NCBI GenBank assembly: GCA_965214485.1
Contig: CBDCBW010000017.1
Span: forward strand, 533,475-597,474
Source of the DNA: JANQRZ01 sp965214485
Lineage (GTDB): Bacteria > Bacteroidota > Rhodothermia > Rhodothermales > JANQRZ01
DNA length: 64,000 nt
Direction of reading: 5' to 3'
Below the pieces are notes generated by a model that saw only the letters and a program-made list of their open reading frames with translations, did not search any database and was not told where the DNA came from. Positions 42,269-52,060 of the stretch are shown here, one piece after another. Within the stretch, counting starts at the first letter, position 1; the number at the start of each line of letters is the position of its first letter. The position numbers and the translations under genes are program-made.

Positions 42269-44392
42269 CTAGCGGAGCACCGTCACCGCAATGGCCTCAG
42301 CGTGGGTCCCTGCCGTGAGGCGGACGACGTAGGCCCCGCTCGGGAGGGCCGCCGCGTCGAGCGATGCACTGTGCCACCCGGCGGCGTGCGCGCCCTCGGC
42401 GAGGCGCGCGACCTCGCGCCCGAGCGCGTCGAAGACCGCGAGCCGGACCGCGCCTGGCTCGGGCAGCCCGAAGCGCACCTCGGCCGCGGCGGCGAGCGGG
42501 TTCGGGAACGCCTCGACGGTGAGCGCCTCGGGGAGCGCGCCGCGCGCCGCCGCGCCCTCCGCGTCGCCTCCGGCCGGACGCGCTGGGGAGACCGCGACCC
42601 CGTGGTAGCGCGAGCGCTCGGTCCCGGCACTGTCGGTGACGCGGACCCGGAGGTAGGCCCCGCCGTAGCGGGCGTTGAAGTAGTAAGAGACGGAGCGCGT
42701 GGTGCCGATGGGGGTCCACACGTCGCACATCGGACCGCTCCCGGCATAGGGGCAGACGGTGCCGGAGCACGCCGGCGGGGGACAGGGATAGACGTAGTCC
42801 CAGGCATAGTTGTAGCCGGGGTCGCCGCCGGAGGCGTCGGCCCTTCAGGTGTGGGTCTCGCCGGCGTCGACGGCCGTGGGGCCATCGATGGCGACGTAGA
42901 GCGGCGGCTTGGGGTAGCCCAGCCGGCTCAGCAGCGGCTCGACGATCTCCTCAGGTATCCGGTTGTGGAACTCTGATAAACCCTCAGCATCGATCTCGTG
43001 ATCGAACTTGGAGGTGCCGTTGACGCGGTCGAGGGCGCTGTCGTAGGGGATGAACGTGGGCTGGGCTTTTCGTTCGAGCTGGTAGGAAAGCTCGACCGTG
43101 CTCAAAGCGAGGAAGGCCCAGACATCCACGAATGCCAAGACGGGGATCGACGCGTTCTCTATCCCGCTGACCTGCGATACATCGAGGGGGAGCAAGGACC
43201 CGGCGCCCGCCTCGGGGCTTCCGGTCTCGATGTAGAAGTGATCGTTGGGCGCAACGTCGATGGCGATCTCCAGCCACTCGGCTCCTGTCTGCGGGTTGGG
43301 GGCGCCCGTTCCAAAAGAGACCCCAATGTTCTCGACCGTCTGGTGTGGGTAGCCGTCGCCGTTGAGCGTGCTCAGTTCGCTGTAGAACTGCTGGTGCAGG
43401 GTAGGCGAGGCGTTGTCGAACGGGTTGTACTGGAGGAGCTGCCTGCCGGCCACACTCGTGACGTTTGCGGGCGGCTCGAAGCCGGAGGCGTAGAGCGGCG
43501 GGTCTTCCATCCAGTCGAGCAGGTCGGCGTCCAAGACGGCTCCCTGCTGTGGGGCATCGACGGAAACGAACCGGGCGACGTTGTGTGCTAGCCCGTTTGC
43601 TTCCATGTCCGCGAGGGCGTAGCGGGTGACGACGCCCCCCATGCTCACCCCGGCTACATCGATCTTCCGACTTCCCGTCTTGATCCCGTTGACGTACTGG
43701 ACCGCGCTTTGCACCACGTCCGCGTTCAGCCGCATGTCACGCCCGCCATATTTGAAGTTCAGGATGAGCACGTCGGCTCCGCGCTCCCGTCCCGCTTTAA
43801 AGAGGTCGTTCTGAAAATCTCCGATGAAGTAGTAGTCGTTTACGCCCGTGGCGTTGTCGGCGTCGATCCCCTCGACGACGAGGAACGGGCTGTCGAGCTC
43901 GGCCGTGTCGCCTTCCCACATCACCATCGCGTTACCCTCGCCGTCTGAGAAGGCGCGCTGGGCCGGCGGGGCGACGTAAAGCGAGAACTTCGAAACTTGC
44001 TTCCTGCCAGCGAGCCGGAGGTAGCGCAGCTTTACGCTGTGGAGGCCGACGGTCTGCGGTACGCTGACCCACCGCTTGGGCTGAACCGACTGGGGACCCT
44101 GATAGAGCATGTTCCATCCCGACCCTTCTCCGTCCGCCTCGCAGGGCTCCGCCTGGGTGACGACGCAGACCTCCATGCGGAAGAAGGAGGTGCCTGCCGA
44201 GGAGAAATTGAGGTCCTGCTGTCCTTGTCGGATAGCGATGGGCTGGACGTAAAGCGCCCGGTACGGCGCGTAGGCGATGTGGTAACTATTCAGGAGCGAA
44301 GGGGCCTCCGACCAACCGGAAGGTGGGCTTTCGGCGTGAGCCCAGAAGGCTGTAGAGAGCAGGAAAAAGAGCACCGTGAACAATCGCAACAT
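42269..44392 (-). pseudogene. Secreted alpha/beta-hydrolase with type IX sorting tail, interrupted by an in-frame TGA
   Basis: Reading from ATG 44392: signal peptide FTVLFFLLSTAFWAHA, then a lipase/esterase-like alpha/beta-hydrolase with FLVVEGIDADNATG, DVLILNFKYGG and nucleophile elbow VAGVSMGGVVTRYAL (GxSxG). The frame meets TGA at 42845-42847 after DAGETHT. It continues in the same frame with RADASGGDPGYNYAWDYV and ends in a normal tail VEAFPNPLAAAAEVRF, LAVFDALGREVARLA, SGAYVVRL. One base change (TGG to TGA) explains this. As it stands, a product without its sorting tail would be made, and the catalytic part is otherwise intact. Confidence 0.8.
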
Positions 44393-44530
44393 GGAGCGGG
44401 TGGTGTATGCGGTAAGTGAGCGAGCTACAGGATAGGAGCAGCATTGGCTCAGGTGTGTTAAATATGTAATAGCTCCCATTCGTCGCGACCGACGTACGTA
44501 TACTTGGGATACGTGATTCCTCAAAACGCT

Positions 44531-44950
44531 ATGTCCATGCGCCTTGCCCTTCTGCTTTTGCTATGCTCTATGGCGGTCCTCTATCTGGGCGGCTGCGACC
44601 TGCTCACGGGCGAGGACGACACGACGATCCGCGCTGAGGGCACCGTGGTGCTGGCCGAGACCGGCGCGCCCGTGCGGGGCCTCGGCGTCGCTATCGTCCA
44701 GGTGCCGCCGTCGTGGGGGGGCTCCCAAGCTGTCGAGACCGTGCGGACCGACGCCGAGGGCCGCTTCGCGCTGAGCTACGAGGTAGAGCTACCCCGGCGC
44801 AGCTCCTCGGGCGTCAACTACGCGTACTCGGTAGTTATCAACACTGCACCTTATAACTCACACTACTCGACAGCAGGGCGGGAGGGCGTCAACCCTCCCG
44901 TTGATATAGACTTCGGTGTGGTCGAGTTAGAGAAGCGGGCGGAGGACTGA
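44531..44950 (+). CDS. Array lipoprotein 1, carboxypeptidase-regulatory-like fold
   Basis: 139 residues. Lipoprotein signal LLLLLCSMAVLYLGGC, then acidic linker DLLTGEDD, then one beta-sandwich domain: IRAEGTVVLAETGAPVRGLG, VAIVQVPPSWGG, TVRTDAEGRFALSYEVELP, ending FGVVELEKRAED. The 'G-T-V-x-x-x-(E/D)-T-G-x-P-(V/I)-x-G-(L/V)' plus 'T-D-x-E-G-R-F' pattern is that of CarboxypepD_reg-like domains. It probably sits on the cell surface or in the periplasm. First of a five-gene tandem array; a TATACTTGG motif precedes it. Function unknown. Confidence 0.75.
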   Translation: MSMRLALLLLLCSMAVLYLGGCDLLTGEDDTTIRAEGTVVLAETGAPVRGLGVAIVQVPPSWGGSQAVETVRTDAEGRFALSYEVELPRRSSSGVNYAYSVVINTAPYNSHYSTAGREGVNPPVDIDFGVVELEKRAED

Positions 44951-44954
44951 GCCG

Positions 44955-45374
44955 ATGCTACGCTCCCACTTTGCCTTACTTCGGTTCGCCCTCCTCGCTG
45001 CCGCATCGCTCAGCGGCTGCAACCTTCTCACCGGCGAGGACGACCCGGCGATCCGCGCCGAGGGCACCGTCGTGCTGGCCGAGACTGGCGAGCCCGTCCG
45101 CGGCCTCGGCGTGGCGATTGTGCGGGTGCCGCCGTCGTGGGGGGGCTCCGAGGCCGTCGAGACGGTGCGGACCGACGCCGAGGGCCGCTTCGCGCTGAGC
45201 TACGAGGTGGAGCTACCGAGCCGCAGCTCCTCGGGTGTGAACTACGCGTACTCGGTAATCATCAACACTGCGCCTTATGACTCTCGATATTCGAAGTCGG
45301 GTCGAGTCGGAGTGAATCCCCCCGTCGATATAGACTTTGGTGTGGTCGAGCTAGAGGAGCGGGAAGGGAATTAG
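44955..45374 (+). CDS. Array lipoprotein 2
   Basis: 139 residues, 4 bp after the previous stop. Signal FALLRFALLAAASLSGC, linker NLLTGEDD, then the same single domain (AEGTVVLAETGEPVRGLG, VPPSWGGSEAVETVRTDAEG). It is nearly collinear with members 1 and 5, differing mainly in the signal peptide and the last third. Confidence 0.75.
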   Translation: MLRSHFALLRFALLAAASLSGCNLLTGEDDPAIRAEGTVVLAETGEPVRGLGVAIVRVPPSWGGSEAVETVRTDAEGRFALSYEVELPSRSSSGVNYAYSVIINTAPYDSRYSKSGRVGVNPPVDIDFGVVELEEREGN

Positions 45375-45378
45375 GCTC

Positions 45379-46002
45379 ATGCTACGCTCCCACTTTGCCC
45401 TATTCGCGTCCGTTCTCGCCGCCTCGCTGTGCCTCGGTGGCTGCGACCTGCTCGCGGACGACCCCGAGCCGATGACCGGCACCATCACCGGCACCGTCGT
45501 GCTCGCCGAGACCGGCGAGCCGATCCGGGGGCTGGGCGTCGCGCTCAAGCAAGGGGGCGGAGGTCCGGCTTACTCACTGCAGGCTGTGGCCCAAACCGAC
45601 GCCGACGGGGTCTTCCGCATCGACTACGATGCCGAGGGTGACCGCTCGGGGTTATCCGTCACGATCAACGCCGAGCCTCACGATACTCGATATACTGCCG
45701 ACGGAGGGAAGCTTCGACCGGGCGAGGGTACGGTGGTCTCGGCCAAGACCGGAGACCCGATTGCGGGGCTCACGGTAGCGCTTGACGAGATCGTCGGCAT
45801 CTCGCACGCCTACGTCGAGACGGTGCGCACCGACGGCGAGGGGCGCTTCTCGCTCGCCTACGAGGCCACCGAGAGCTTCGGCTACAATGTCGTCATAAAC
45901 GCTAATAACACCACTCTCAATCTCACAGGACGTACCTTCAGGGTCAATCCAGGGGACGACAGAGACCTCGGTGTAATTGAGCTCTCGCGCATTGAGGACT
46001 GA
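45379..46002 (+). CDS. Array lipoprotein 3, two-domain mosaic
   Basis: 207 residues. Signal FASVLAASLCLGGC. A first domain is of the array type (TGTVVLAETGEPIRGLGVAL). It is joined after KLRPGEG to a second domain (TVVSAKTGDPIAGLTVALDE, THE motif TVRTDGEGRFSLAYEATES) that is the same as in member 4. The join sits exactly at the start of a domain, suggesting fusion by unequal recombination between neighbours. Confidence 0.75.
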   Translation: MLRSHFALFASVLAASLCLGGCDLLADDPEPMTGTITGTVVLAETGEPIRGLGVALKQGGGGPAYSLQAVAQTDADGVFRIDYDAEGDRSGLSVTINAEPHDTRYTADGGKLRPGEGTVVSAKTGDPIAGLTVALDEIVGISHAYVETVRTDGEGRFSLAYEATESFGYNVVINANNTTLNLTGRTFRVNPGDDRDLGVIELSRIED

Positions 46003-46006
46003 GTTC

Positions 46007-46384
46007 ATGCCGCGCTTCCGTGTTGCCCCGCCCCTAACCGTTCTCGCCGCGCTGTGCCTCGGCGGCTGCGGGCTCTTCACCGACGACGACCCGACGATCC
46101 GCGCTGAGGGCACCGTGGTCTCGGCCGAGAGCGGAGACCCGATTGCGGGGCTCACGGTAGCGCTCGACGAGATTGTCGGCATCTCGCACGTCTACGTCGA
46201 GACGGTGCGCACCGACGGCGAGGGGCGCTTCCGGCTCGCCTACGAGGCCACCGAGAGCTTCGGCTATAGGATTAATGTTAACGAGAGCCCCTACGATCCT
46301 GCCTACTCTAGATTCCGGGAAGTTTTTCAACCTGGCGAAAGGCGCAACCTTGGCGTGATCGAGCTAGAGGCACGAGGAGAATGA
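46007..46384 (+). CDS. Array lipoprotein 4
   Basis: 125 residues from ATG 46007. Signal PPLTVLAALCLGGC, linker GLFTDDD, then the second domain type (AEGTVVSAESGDPIAGLTVA, LDEIVGISHVYVETVRTDGEG). It overlaps member 5 by 4 bp (ATGA). Confidence 0.75.
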   Translation: MPRFRVAPPLTVLAALCLGGCGLFTDDDPTIRAEGTVVSAESGDPIAGLTVALDEIVGISHVYVETVRTDGEGRFRLAYEATESFGYRINVNESPYDPAYSRFREVFQPGERRNLGVIELEARGE

Positions 46385-46800
46385 GACCCACATCACGCTC
46401 GTACCCTACCCTGCCGCTGCTCTTTCTCGCCGCGCTGTGCCTCGGCGGGTGCGGGCTCTTCACCGACGACGACCCGACGATCCGCGCCGAGGGCACCGTC
46501 GTGCTGGCCGAGACCGGCGCGCCCGTGCGGGGCCTCGGCGTCGCTATCGTCCAGGTGCCGCCGTCGTGGGGGGGCTCCGAGGCCGTCGAGACGGTGCGGA
46601 CCGACGCCGAGGGCCGCTTCGCGCTGAGCTACGAGGTAGAGCTACCCAGCCGCAGCTCCTCGGGCGTCAACTACGGCTACCTGGTGGAGGTCAACCATGC
46701 GCCTTACAGCGACCGCTACACGGTGTTCAGGCGAGCAGCAACGCCCGGGCAGGAGTACGACTTCGGCGTAGTCGAGCTAGAGGAGCGGGCGGAGGACTGA
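46381..46800 (+). CDS. Array lipoprotein 5
   Basis: 139 residues. Signal PLLFLAALCLGGC and linker GLFTDDDPTIRAEG are almost the same as member 4. The rest (VLAETGAPVRGLGVAIVQV, PPSWGGSEAVETVRTDAEG) is almost the same as members 1 and 2. This is a clear crossover product inside the array. Confidence 0.75.
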   Translation: MRPTSRSYPTLPLLFLAALCLGGCGLFTDDDPTIRAEGTVVLAETGAPVRGLGVAIVQVPPSWGGSEAVETVRTDAEGRFALSYEVELPSRSSSGVNYGYLVEVNHAPYSDRYTVFRRAATPGQEYDFGVVELEERAED

Positions 46801-46804
46801 GCCG

Positions 46805-46912
46805 ATGCTGCGCCTCCGCTTTGTTCCGTTCCTGTCCGTGCTCTTTGTCGGCGGGGACGGTCTCTTCGGCGAGGACGACACGCTCGAGGACGACACCCTC
46901 GTCGCGCCGTAG
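46805..46912 (+). pseudogene. Decayed array member joined to a copy of the anti-sigma gene end
   Basis: 35 codons. The N-terminus LRFVPFLSVLFVGGDGLFGEDD mirrors the array signal and linker, but the lipobox Cys is replaced by Asp. The end LEDDTLVAP with the DNA word CCGTAGGCGA resembles the end of the gene at 41787 (VEDDTFVGDETLGGP). No domain remains between. Confidence 0.45.
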
Positions 46913-46995
46913 GCGACGAGGCTCCGACGGCAGAACCTCCACCCACCGGAGCGGTAGAGAGGGCACACCAACTCCTCTCTCTTCTCTCCCATCCC

Positions 46996-47343
46996 ATGGC
47001 TGACCTCACCAACGACCAGCAAGAGACCTACGAGCAGTTCCGCGACCTCGTCAACATGCAACCCCACGAGCTGGAGGACTGGCTCGACACCGACGAGTCG
47101 AAGTCCGTCGGTGACAGCGACGGCGGCGAGTCCACCGGCCACCGCTCGGGCCGCCGCATCGTCGAGATCAAGCGGAAGAACAAGGACTCGCTGACCGACG
47201 CCGACCTCGACCACATGCAGAAGGTCGTCGGCTACATCAAGCGGCACACGGCGCAGGGGCCGGACTCCGGCGTGAAGGAAAGCGACTGGCGCTACTCGCT
47301 GATGAACTGGGGCTATGACCCCTGCAAGGAGCAGGACTGCTGA
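46996..47343 (+). CDS. DUF3140 family protein
   Basis: 115 residues. Matches the small DUF3140 family throughout: FRDLVNMQPHELEDWLDTDE, SKSVGDSDGGESTGHRSGRR, IVEIKRKNKDSLTDADLDHM, QKVVGYIKRH, WRYSLMNWGYDP. The family is found near plasmid or stress genes, often annotated as DNA-binding, and its role is unknown. The TGA overlaps the ATG of a truncated secreted-protein frame. Confidence 0.85.
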   Translation: MADLTNDQQETYEQFRDLVNMQPHELEDWLDTDESKSVGDSDGGESTGHRSGRRIVEIKRKNKDSLTDADLDHMQKVVGYIKRHTAQGPDSGVKESDWRYSLMNWGYDPCKEQDC

Positions 47344-47384
47344 TGCGCCGCGCCCTGCTCGGCCTCGCGCTGACCGCGAGCTGA
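47343..47384 (+). pseudogene. Truncated signal-peptide start of a lost gene
   Basis: MRRALLGLALTAS then TGA. It begins inside the DUF3140 stop (TGATG) as a normal operon partner would, and reads like the first part of a signal peptide. It is cut off exactly where the thiC-like tail copy begins. Confidence 0.4.
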
Positions 47385-47385
47385 A

Positions 47386-47540
47386 GGCCTTTCTCCGCGA
47401 ACCGAAGCCACCGCTGCGCCTCGGTCAAAGCGTTGGCCCCGCCCTCGCAGACCACGCTCCCCTCGATGATGGCCGCGTCGACGCCGTGCGCTTCGGCGTA
47501 GCCGCCCACCCCGTGGCCTTCATCGAGCAGCATTGCGGTG
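47386..47540 (-). pseudogene. Degenerate copy A of the 3' end of thiC
   Basis: Minus-strand residues LLDEGHGVGGYAEAHGVDAA parallel the intact ThiC segment MKITQDVRDYAEAHGVDVEA, and the DNA matches 49990-50100 with many changes. It starts about 3 bp after the stop codon of the Uma2 gene. The most diverged of three copies. Confidence 0.6.
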
Positions 47541-47543
47541 GAC

Positions 47544-48050
47544 TCACGAGGGTACGGTCTTCGGGAACGAAGGCGCGAACGCAGAGCCTGGGCGCTCTCC
47601 CGAAGCGTCGTAGAACGAGAGGCGACCTTCCGCATCGCAGAGCCAAACCTCGTGCGCACCGCCGTCGAGGTAGAGTTGGATTTTCTCCTCCATCTGCCGC
47701 TGCGGGTTGGACCGCGAGAGAACCTCGATCACCAATTCGGGCATCGCGGGACTGGCCTCGGCGTCGTCTGGGATCTGCACGGCCCGCTCATCAGAAATCC
47801 AGACCACGTCCGGCACCTTCACCCCCTGGGGCGTCTCGACCGCGAACTCGACGGTGGGTTCGCCCTCACCCCGGACGTGCTCGAGGAGTAGCCGGATGAG
47901 GCGGCTCTGATGGAAGCTGTGGCGGGGTTTGTGCGGACTCAAGATGATCTGGTCGAGTTCGGTGGTTTCCACCTTGAAGGGCAGATCGCGTAGCTGGGGG
48001 TCGTTGAGCACACGGTGCCACAGAGTAGAAGATGTCGTCGGAGAGTTCAT
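47544..48050 (-). CDS. Uma2 family endonuclease-like protein in the thiC-tail array
   Basis: 168 residues. Short Uma2 form: KVETTELDQIILSPHKPRHS, VEFAVETPQGVKVPDVVWIS, PELVIEVLSRSNPQRQMEEK, QLYLDGGAHEVWLCDAEGRL. The D...E-x-(L/V) catalytic strand residues are present (VPDVVW and LVIEVLS). It has its own -7 element. It is flanked on both sides by thiC-tail copies. Confidence 0.85.
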   Translation of the reverse strand: MNSPTTSSTLWHRVLNDPQLRDLPFKVETTELDQIILSPHKPRHSFHQSRLIRLLLEHVRGEGEPTVEFAVETPQGVKVPDVVWISDERAVQIPDDAEASPAMPELVIEVLSRSNPQRQMEEKIQLYLDGGAHEVWLCDAEGRLSFYDASGERPGSAFAPSFPKTVPS

Positions 48051-48063
48051 GGGTTAGTCTATC

Positions 48064-48072
48064 GAGAAAGTA
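48064..48072 (-). promoter_or_regulatory. Putative promoter -7 element for the Uma2 cassette
   Basis: Minus-strand TACTTTCTC, between thiC-tail copy B and the Uma2 ATG, 13 bp from the ATG. Confidence 0.45.
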
Positions 48073-48085
48073 TGGTCAATGAAAG

Positions 48086-48275
48086 CTAGACTTCCTGGTA
48101 GAGTTCGCCGCCGCCGTCGCGGAACGGCTCGGCCTTGGCGCACATCCCCTCCGGGATCGCCGCCTCGACGCCGTGCTCCGCCGCGCAGTCGCGGACCCCG
48201 GTGATCTTCATCGAGCAGCACGTCGGCCCGCACACCGAGCAGCCCCGCCACCTTCGCCGAGTCCTTCGGGAGCAT
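48086..48275 (-). pseudogene. Degenerate copy B of the 3' end of thiC
   Basis: 190 bp homologous to 49956-50155, from LPKDSAKVA to the stop codon. Small deletions in the CSMCGPKFC region destroy the iron-sulfur cluster ligands and shift the frame. It begins directly after the PIN-gene TAA. It shares several changes with copy C (for example GCCGTGCTCCGCCGCGCAG) that the intact thiC lacks. Confidence 0.85.
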
Positions 48276-48764
48276 TTACGTTTCCTGAGTGCGTTGCAGC
48301 ACATGGTCGTAGAGGGCTTGGCTGATCCAGAAGCCCGCGTCCCGACGCAGCGCGTCCATCAGGGGCCGGAGCGCAGAAATCAGCGAGCGCTCTTTCGCCT
48401 TGGCCAGCACGCCGAGCAGTCCCGTATGCCGGAGGCCGAGCGATGCAGCCAGCCGTCGCGCCGCCTGTTCATCGAGCAGCACCCAGTCGGCACTCATTTC
48501 CATCGCGAGAGACAGCGCTTCGGCTTCCCCGATGTGAACGTCCGCCTCGAAGGCTCGGGCGAGATGGGGAGACTGCACGGCTCGGGTGGCTATCCAGTCC
48601 GCTGCCCCCACCTCTTCGGCTCCAGGGCGACCCGCCCCTTCGATCACGATCTCCCGGTACACCGCTTCAGGAATGGTGAGGGAGCCGAACAGATCGCGCA
48701 GCAGGTGGAGGTGGCCGATGGCTGCGAGATTGACGATGGGCGAGGTGTCGCTGACGACCGTCAC
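48276..48764 (-). CDS. DUF3368 PIN-like putative toxin
   Basis: 162 residues. PIN-fold acidic residues are in place: VVSDTSPIVNLAAIGHL (first Asp), a central Glu in IPEAVYREIV, HIGEAEALSLAMEM and WVLLDEQAARRLA. C-terminal helices resemble VapC-like DUF3368 proteins, which are presumed RNases. It follows a UPF0175 gene by 2 bp, the usual antitoxin partner order. The pair lies between thiC-tail copies B and C. Confidence 0.82.
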   Translation of the reverse strand: MTVVSDTSPIVNLAAIGHLHLLRDLFGSLTIPEAVYREIVIEGAGRPGAEEVGAADWIATRAVQSPHLARAFEADVHIGEAEALSLAMEMSADWVLLDEQAARRLAASLGLRHTGLLGVLAKAKERSLISALRPLMDALRRDAGFWISQALYDHVLQRTQET

Positions 48765-48766
48765 GC

Positions 48767-48997
48767 TCAGAGCGCGTTCAGCGCATCGAGGTCAGCGTCG
48801 AAGTCATCGGCGTTGTAGTGGACCGGAATCTGGCGGCTCGCCAGCAGGTGCTGGAACGCGAGCCGGTCTAGCTGCGCGACCGCTGCCGCTTTCATCAGCG
48901 GCAGCCCTTTCCGGAAGAGCAAAAGCGCCGCTTCCCGGCGGAACTCGTCCTCCGAGATTCGCGCGGCGCGGAGGGTGTCTTCGGAGATGGCGACCAT
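48767..48997 (-). CDS. UPF0175 family putative antitoxin
   Basis: 76 residues. Helix-turn-helix-like FRREAALLLFRKGLPLMKAA, then AVAQLDRLAFQHLLASRQIP and the typical end VHYNADDFDADLDAL. UPF0175 proteins pair with DUF3368 toxins. It starts 26 bp after its -7 element. Confidence 0.82.
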   Translation of the reverse strand: MVAISEDTLRAARISEDEFRREAALLLFRKGLPLMKAAAVAQLDRLAFQHLLASRQIPVHYNADDFDADLDALNAL

Positions 48998-49022
48998 AGC
49001 GGTTTAGCAGATCGATGCTGAA

Positions 49023-49031
49023 CGAAAGGTA
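49023..49031 (-). promoter_or_regulatory. Putative promoter -7 element for the UPF0175/DUF3368 module 1
   Basis: Minus-strand TACCTTTCG, just downstream of the stop codon of thiC-tail copy C. Confidence 0.5.
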
Positions 49032-49044
49032 GAGCCGGTGAACG

Positions 49045-49215
49045 CTAGACTTCCTGGTAGAGTTCGCCGCCGCCGTCGCGGAACTCCGTGGCTTTGGCGC
49101 GCATCCCCTCGGGGATCGCCGCCTCGACGCCGTGCTCCGCCGCGCAGTTGCGCACCCCGGTGAGCTTCATCGAGCAGCACGTCGGCCCGCACATCGAGCA
49201 GCCCGGCCACCTGCA
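49045..49215 (-). pseudogene. Degenerate copy C of the 3' end of thiC
   Basis: About 170 bp homologous to 49956-50130 and closer to copy B than to the intact gene. It starts 6 bp after the stop of the DUF3368 gene at 49221 and ends in the thiC stop plus the shared word TAGCGTTCAC. Confidence 0.85.
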
Positions 49216-49220
49216 CCGGC

Positions 49221-49673
49221 TCACAATCCGGCCTCACCTGCTCGGTTCAGCGCTTCTGTGCGGAGGCTCTTGGCGAGGTGGAAGCCAGCGGCGTCGAGGG
49301 CGTCGAGCACCGGGCGAACGGCGTGCAAGTGTCCCCGTTGCTTCGCGCGCAGCAGCATCCCGACGGTCCCGAGCACGGGCACACCGACCTCGATGGCGAC
49401 GCGGCGGGCCCGCCGTTCGTCCAGCAGCACAGCGGGTGCGGAAAGCTCCGCTGCAAGCGCGATGGCTTCGGCTTCCCCCGCGTCTACGCGCTCGCGCAGC
49501 GCTCGCACGAGAGCCTGGTTCTGGACGACTCGCTCCTCCAGCCAGCCCGGACGACTGCCGAACTCGCGCACGACGGCCGTCGGAGCAACGACCACACCGA
49601 GCACGGTCGGCAGAAGGTCGAGGCGACTGATGCGTTCGAGCGCGATCAGCGGTGAGCTGTCGGTGACGGTCAC
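49221..49673 (-). CDS. DUF3368 PIN-like putative toxin, module 2
   Basis: 150 residues. TVTDSSPLIALERISRL, VDAGEAEAIALAAELSAPAV, LLDERRARRVAIEVGVPVLG, GTVGMLLRAKQRGHL are family signatures. The protein is only a distant relative of the module 1 toxin, so the modules are not recent copies of each other. It overlaps its antitoxin gene by 4 bp. Confidence 0.82.
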   Translation of the reverse strand: MTVTDSSPLIALERISRLDLLPTVLGVVVAPTAVVREFGSRPGWLEERVVQNQALVRALRERVDAGEAEAIALAAELSAPAVLLDERRARRVAIEVGVPVLGTVGMLLRAKQRGHLHAVRPVLDALDAAGFHLAKSLRTEALNRAGEAGL

Positions 49674-49927
49674 GCCTCGCGCTTCGGTCCGTCGCCGAGG
49701 TCGAGGTTCAGCTCCTCATCGAGGTCGTCGGGGGGGTAGTCGATGACGGGGATGCCGCGCCGGCCCAGCAGCTCGAGGAAGGTTCGTTTCGAGTAGCCGG
49801 TGAGTTCGGCGGCTTTACCCAGCGACACCCGCTCCTCCTCGTAGAGCTTGATGGCGAGGAGGAGGCGCGCTTCCTCGGCGTCGATCCCTTGGGGGAGCGT
49901 GAGCGTGAGTTGGTTCGACATCGGCAT
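49670..49927 (-). CDS. UPF0175 family putative antitoxin, module 2
   Basis: 85 residues. LTLTLPQGIDAEEARLLLAI, KLYEEERVSLGKAAELTGYS, KRTFLELLGRRGIPVIDYPP, then an acidic tail. Canonical UPF0175. It starts 28 bp after the thiC stop with no clear promoter of its own, so it may be expressed by read-through from thiC. Confidence 0.85.
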   Translation of the reverse strand: MPMSNQLTLTLPQGIDAEEARLLLAIKLYEEERVSLGKAAELTGYSKRTFLELLGRRGIPVIDYPPDDLDEELNLDLGDGPKREA

Positions 49928-49955
49928 GGGGCGGCACGGTCTTTCGGCGTGAACG

Positions 49956-51881
<1,926 letters not shown>

Positions 51882-51944
51882 GGCGGCTTCCGGAAAGGGG
51901 AGGGCAGGGCGGAAGCCGGAGCGCGCGGGGGCCGCGTGGCCGGA

Positions 51945-52037
51945 GAAGCCTCCCTACGCCGGTGCGAACCGGATCAGGTGCGGAGGGTGTGTCTCAGCCG
52001 CTATGCCCGTTGTTGCAAGGCGGCACCCCTGGCTTCC
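51945..52037 (-). promoter_or_regulatory. TPP riboswitch (THI box) of thiC
   Basis: On the minus strand: P1 strand GGAAGCC, then AGGGGTGCC, the pyrimidine-sensor segment GGCTGAGAC, then the pyrophosphate-sensor segment ACCTGATCCGGTTCGCACC followed by GGCGTAGGGAGG, and P1 partner GGCTTC. It represses thiC when thiamine pyrophosphate is plentiful. Confidence 0.95.
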
Positions 52038-52042
52038 GTGCG

Positions 52043-52051
52043 CTCAAGATA
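52043..52051 (-). promoter_or_regulatory. Putative promoter -7 element for thiC
   Basis: Minus-strand TATCTTGAG, just upstream of the riboswitch. Confidence 0.55.
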
Positions 52052-52060
52052 CGGCCATCC

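Noticed and set aside
46805..46912. Sixth functional lipoprotein of the array
   Set aside because: The lipobox Cys is missing and no domain follows.
48086..49215. thiC-tail copies as small functional proteins or as RNA genes
   Set aside because: The frames are shifted, cluster cysteines are lost and no RNA fold beyond the parent sequence is evident; best explained as degenerate gene ends.
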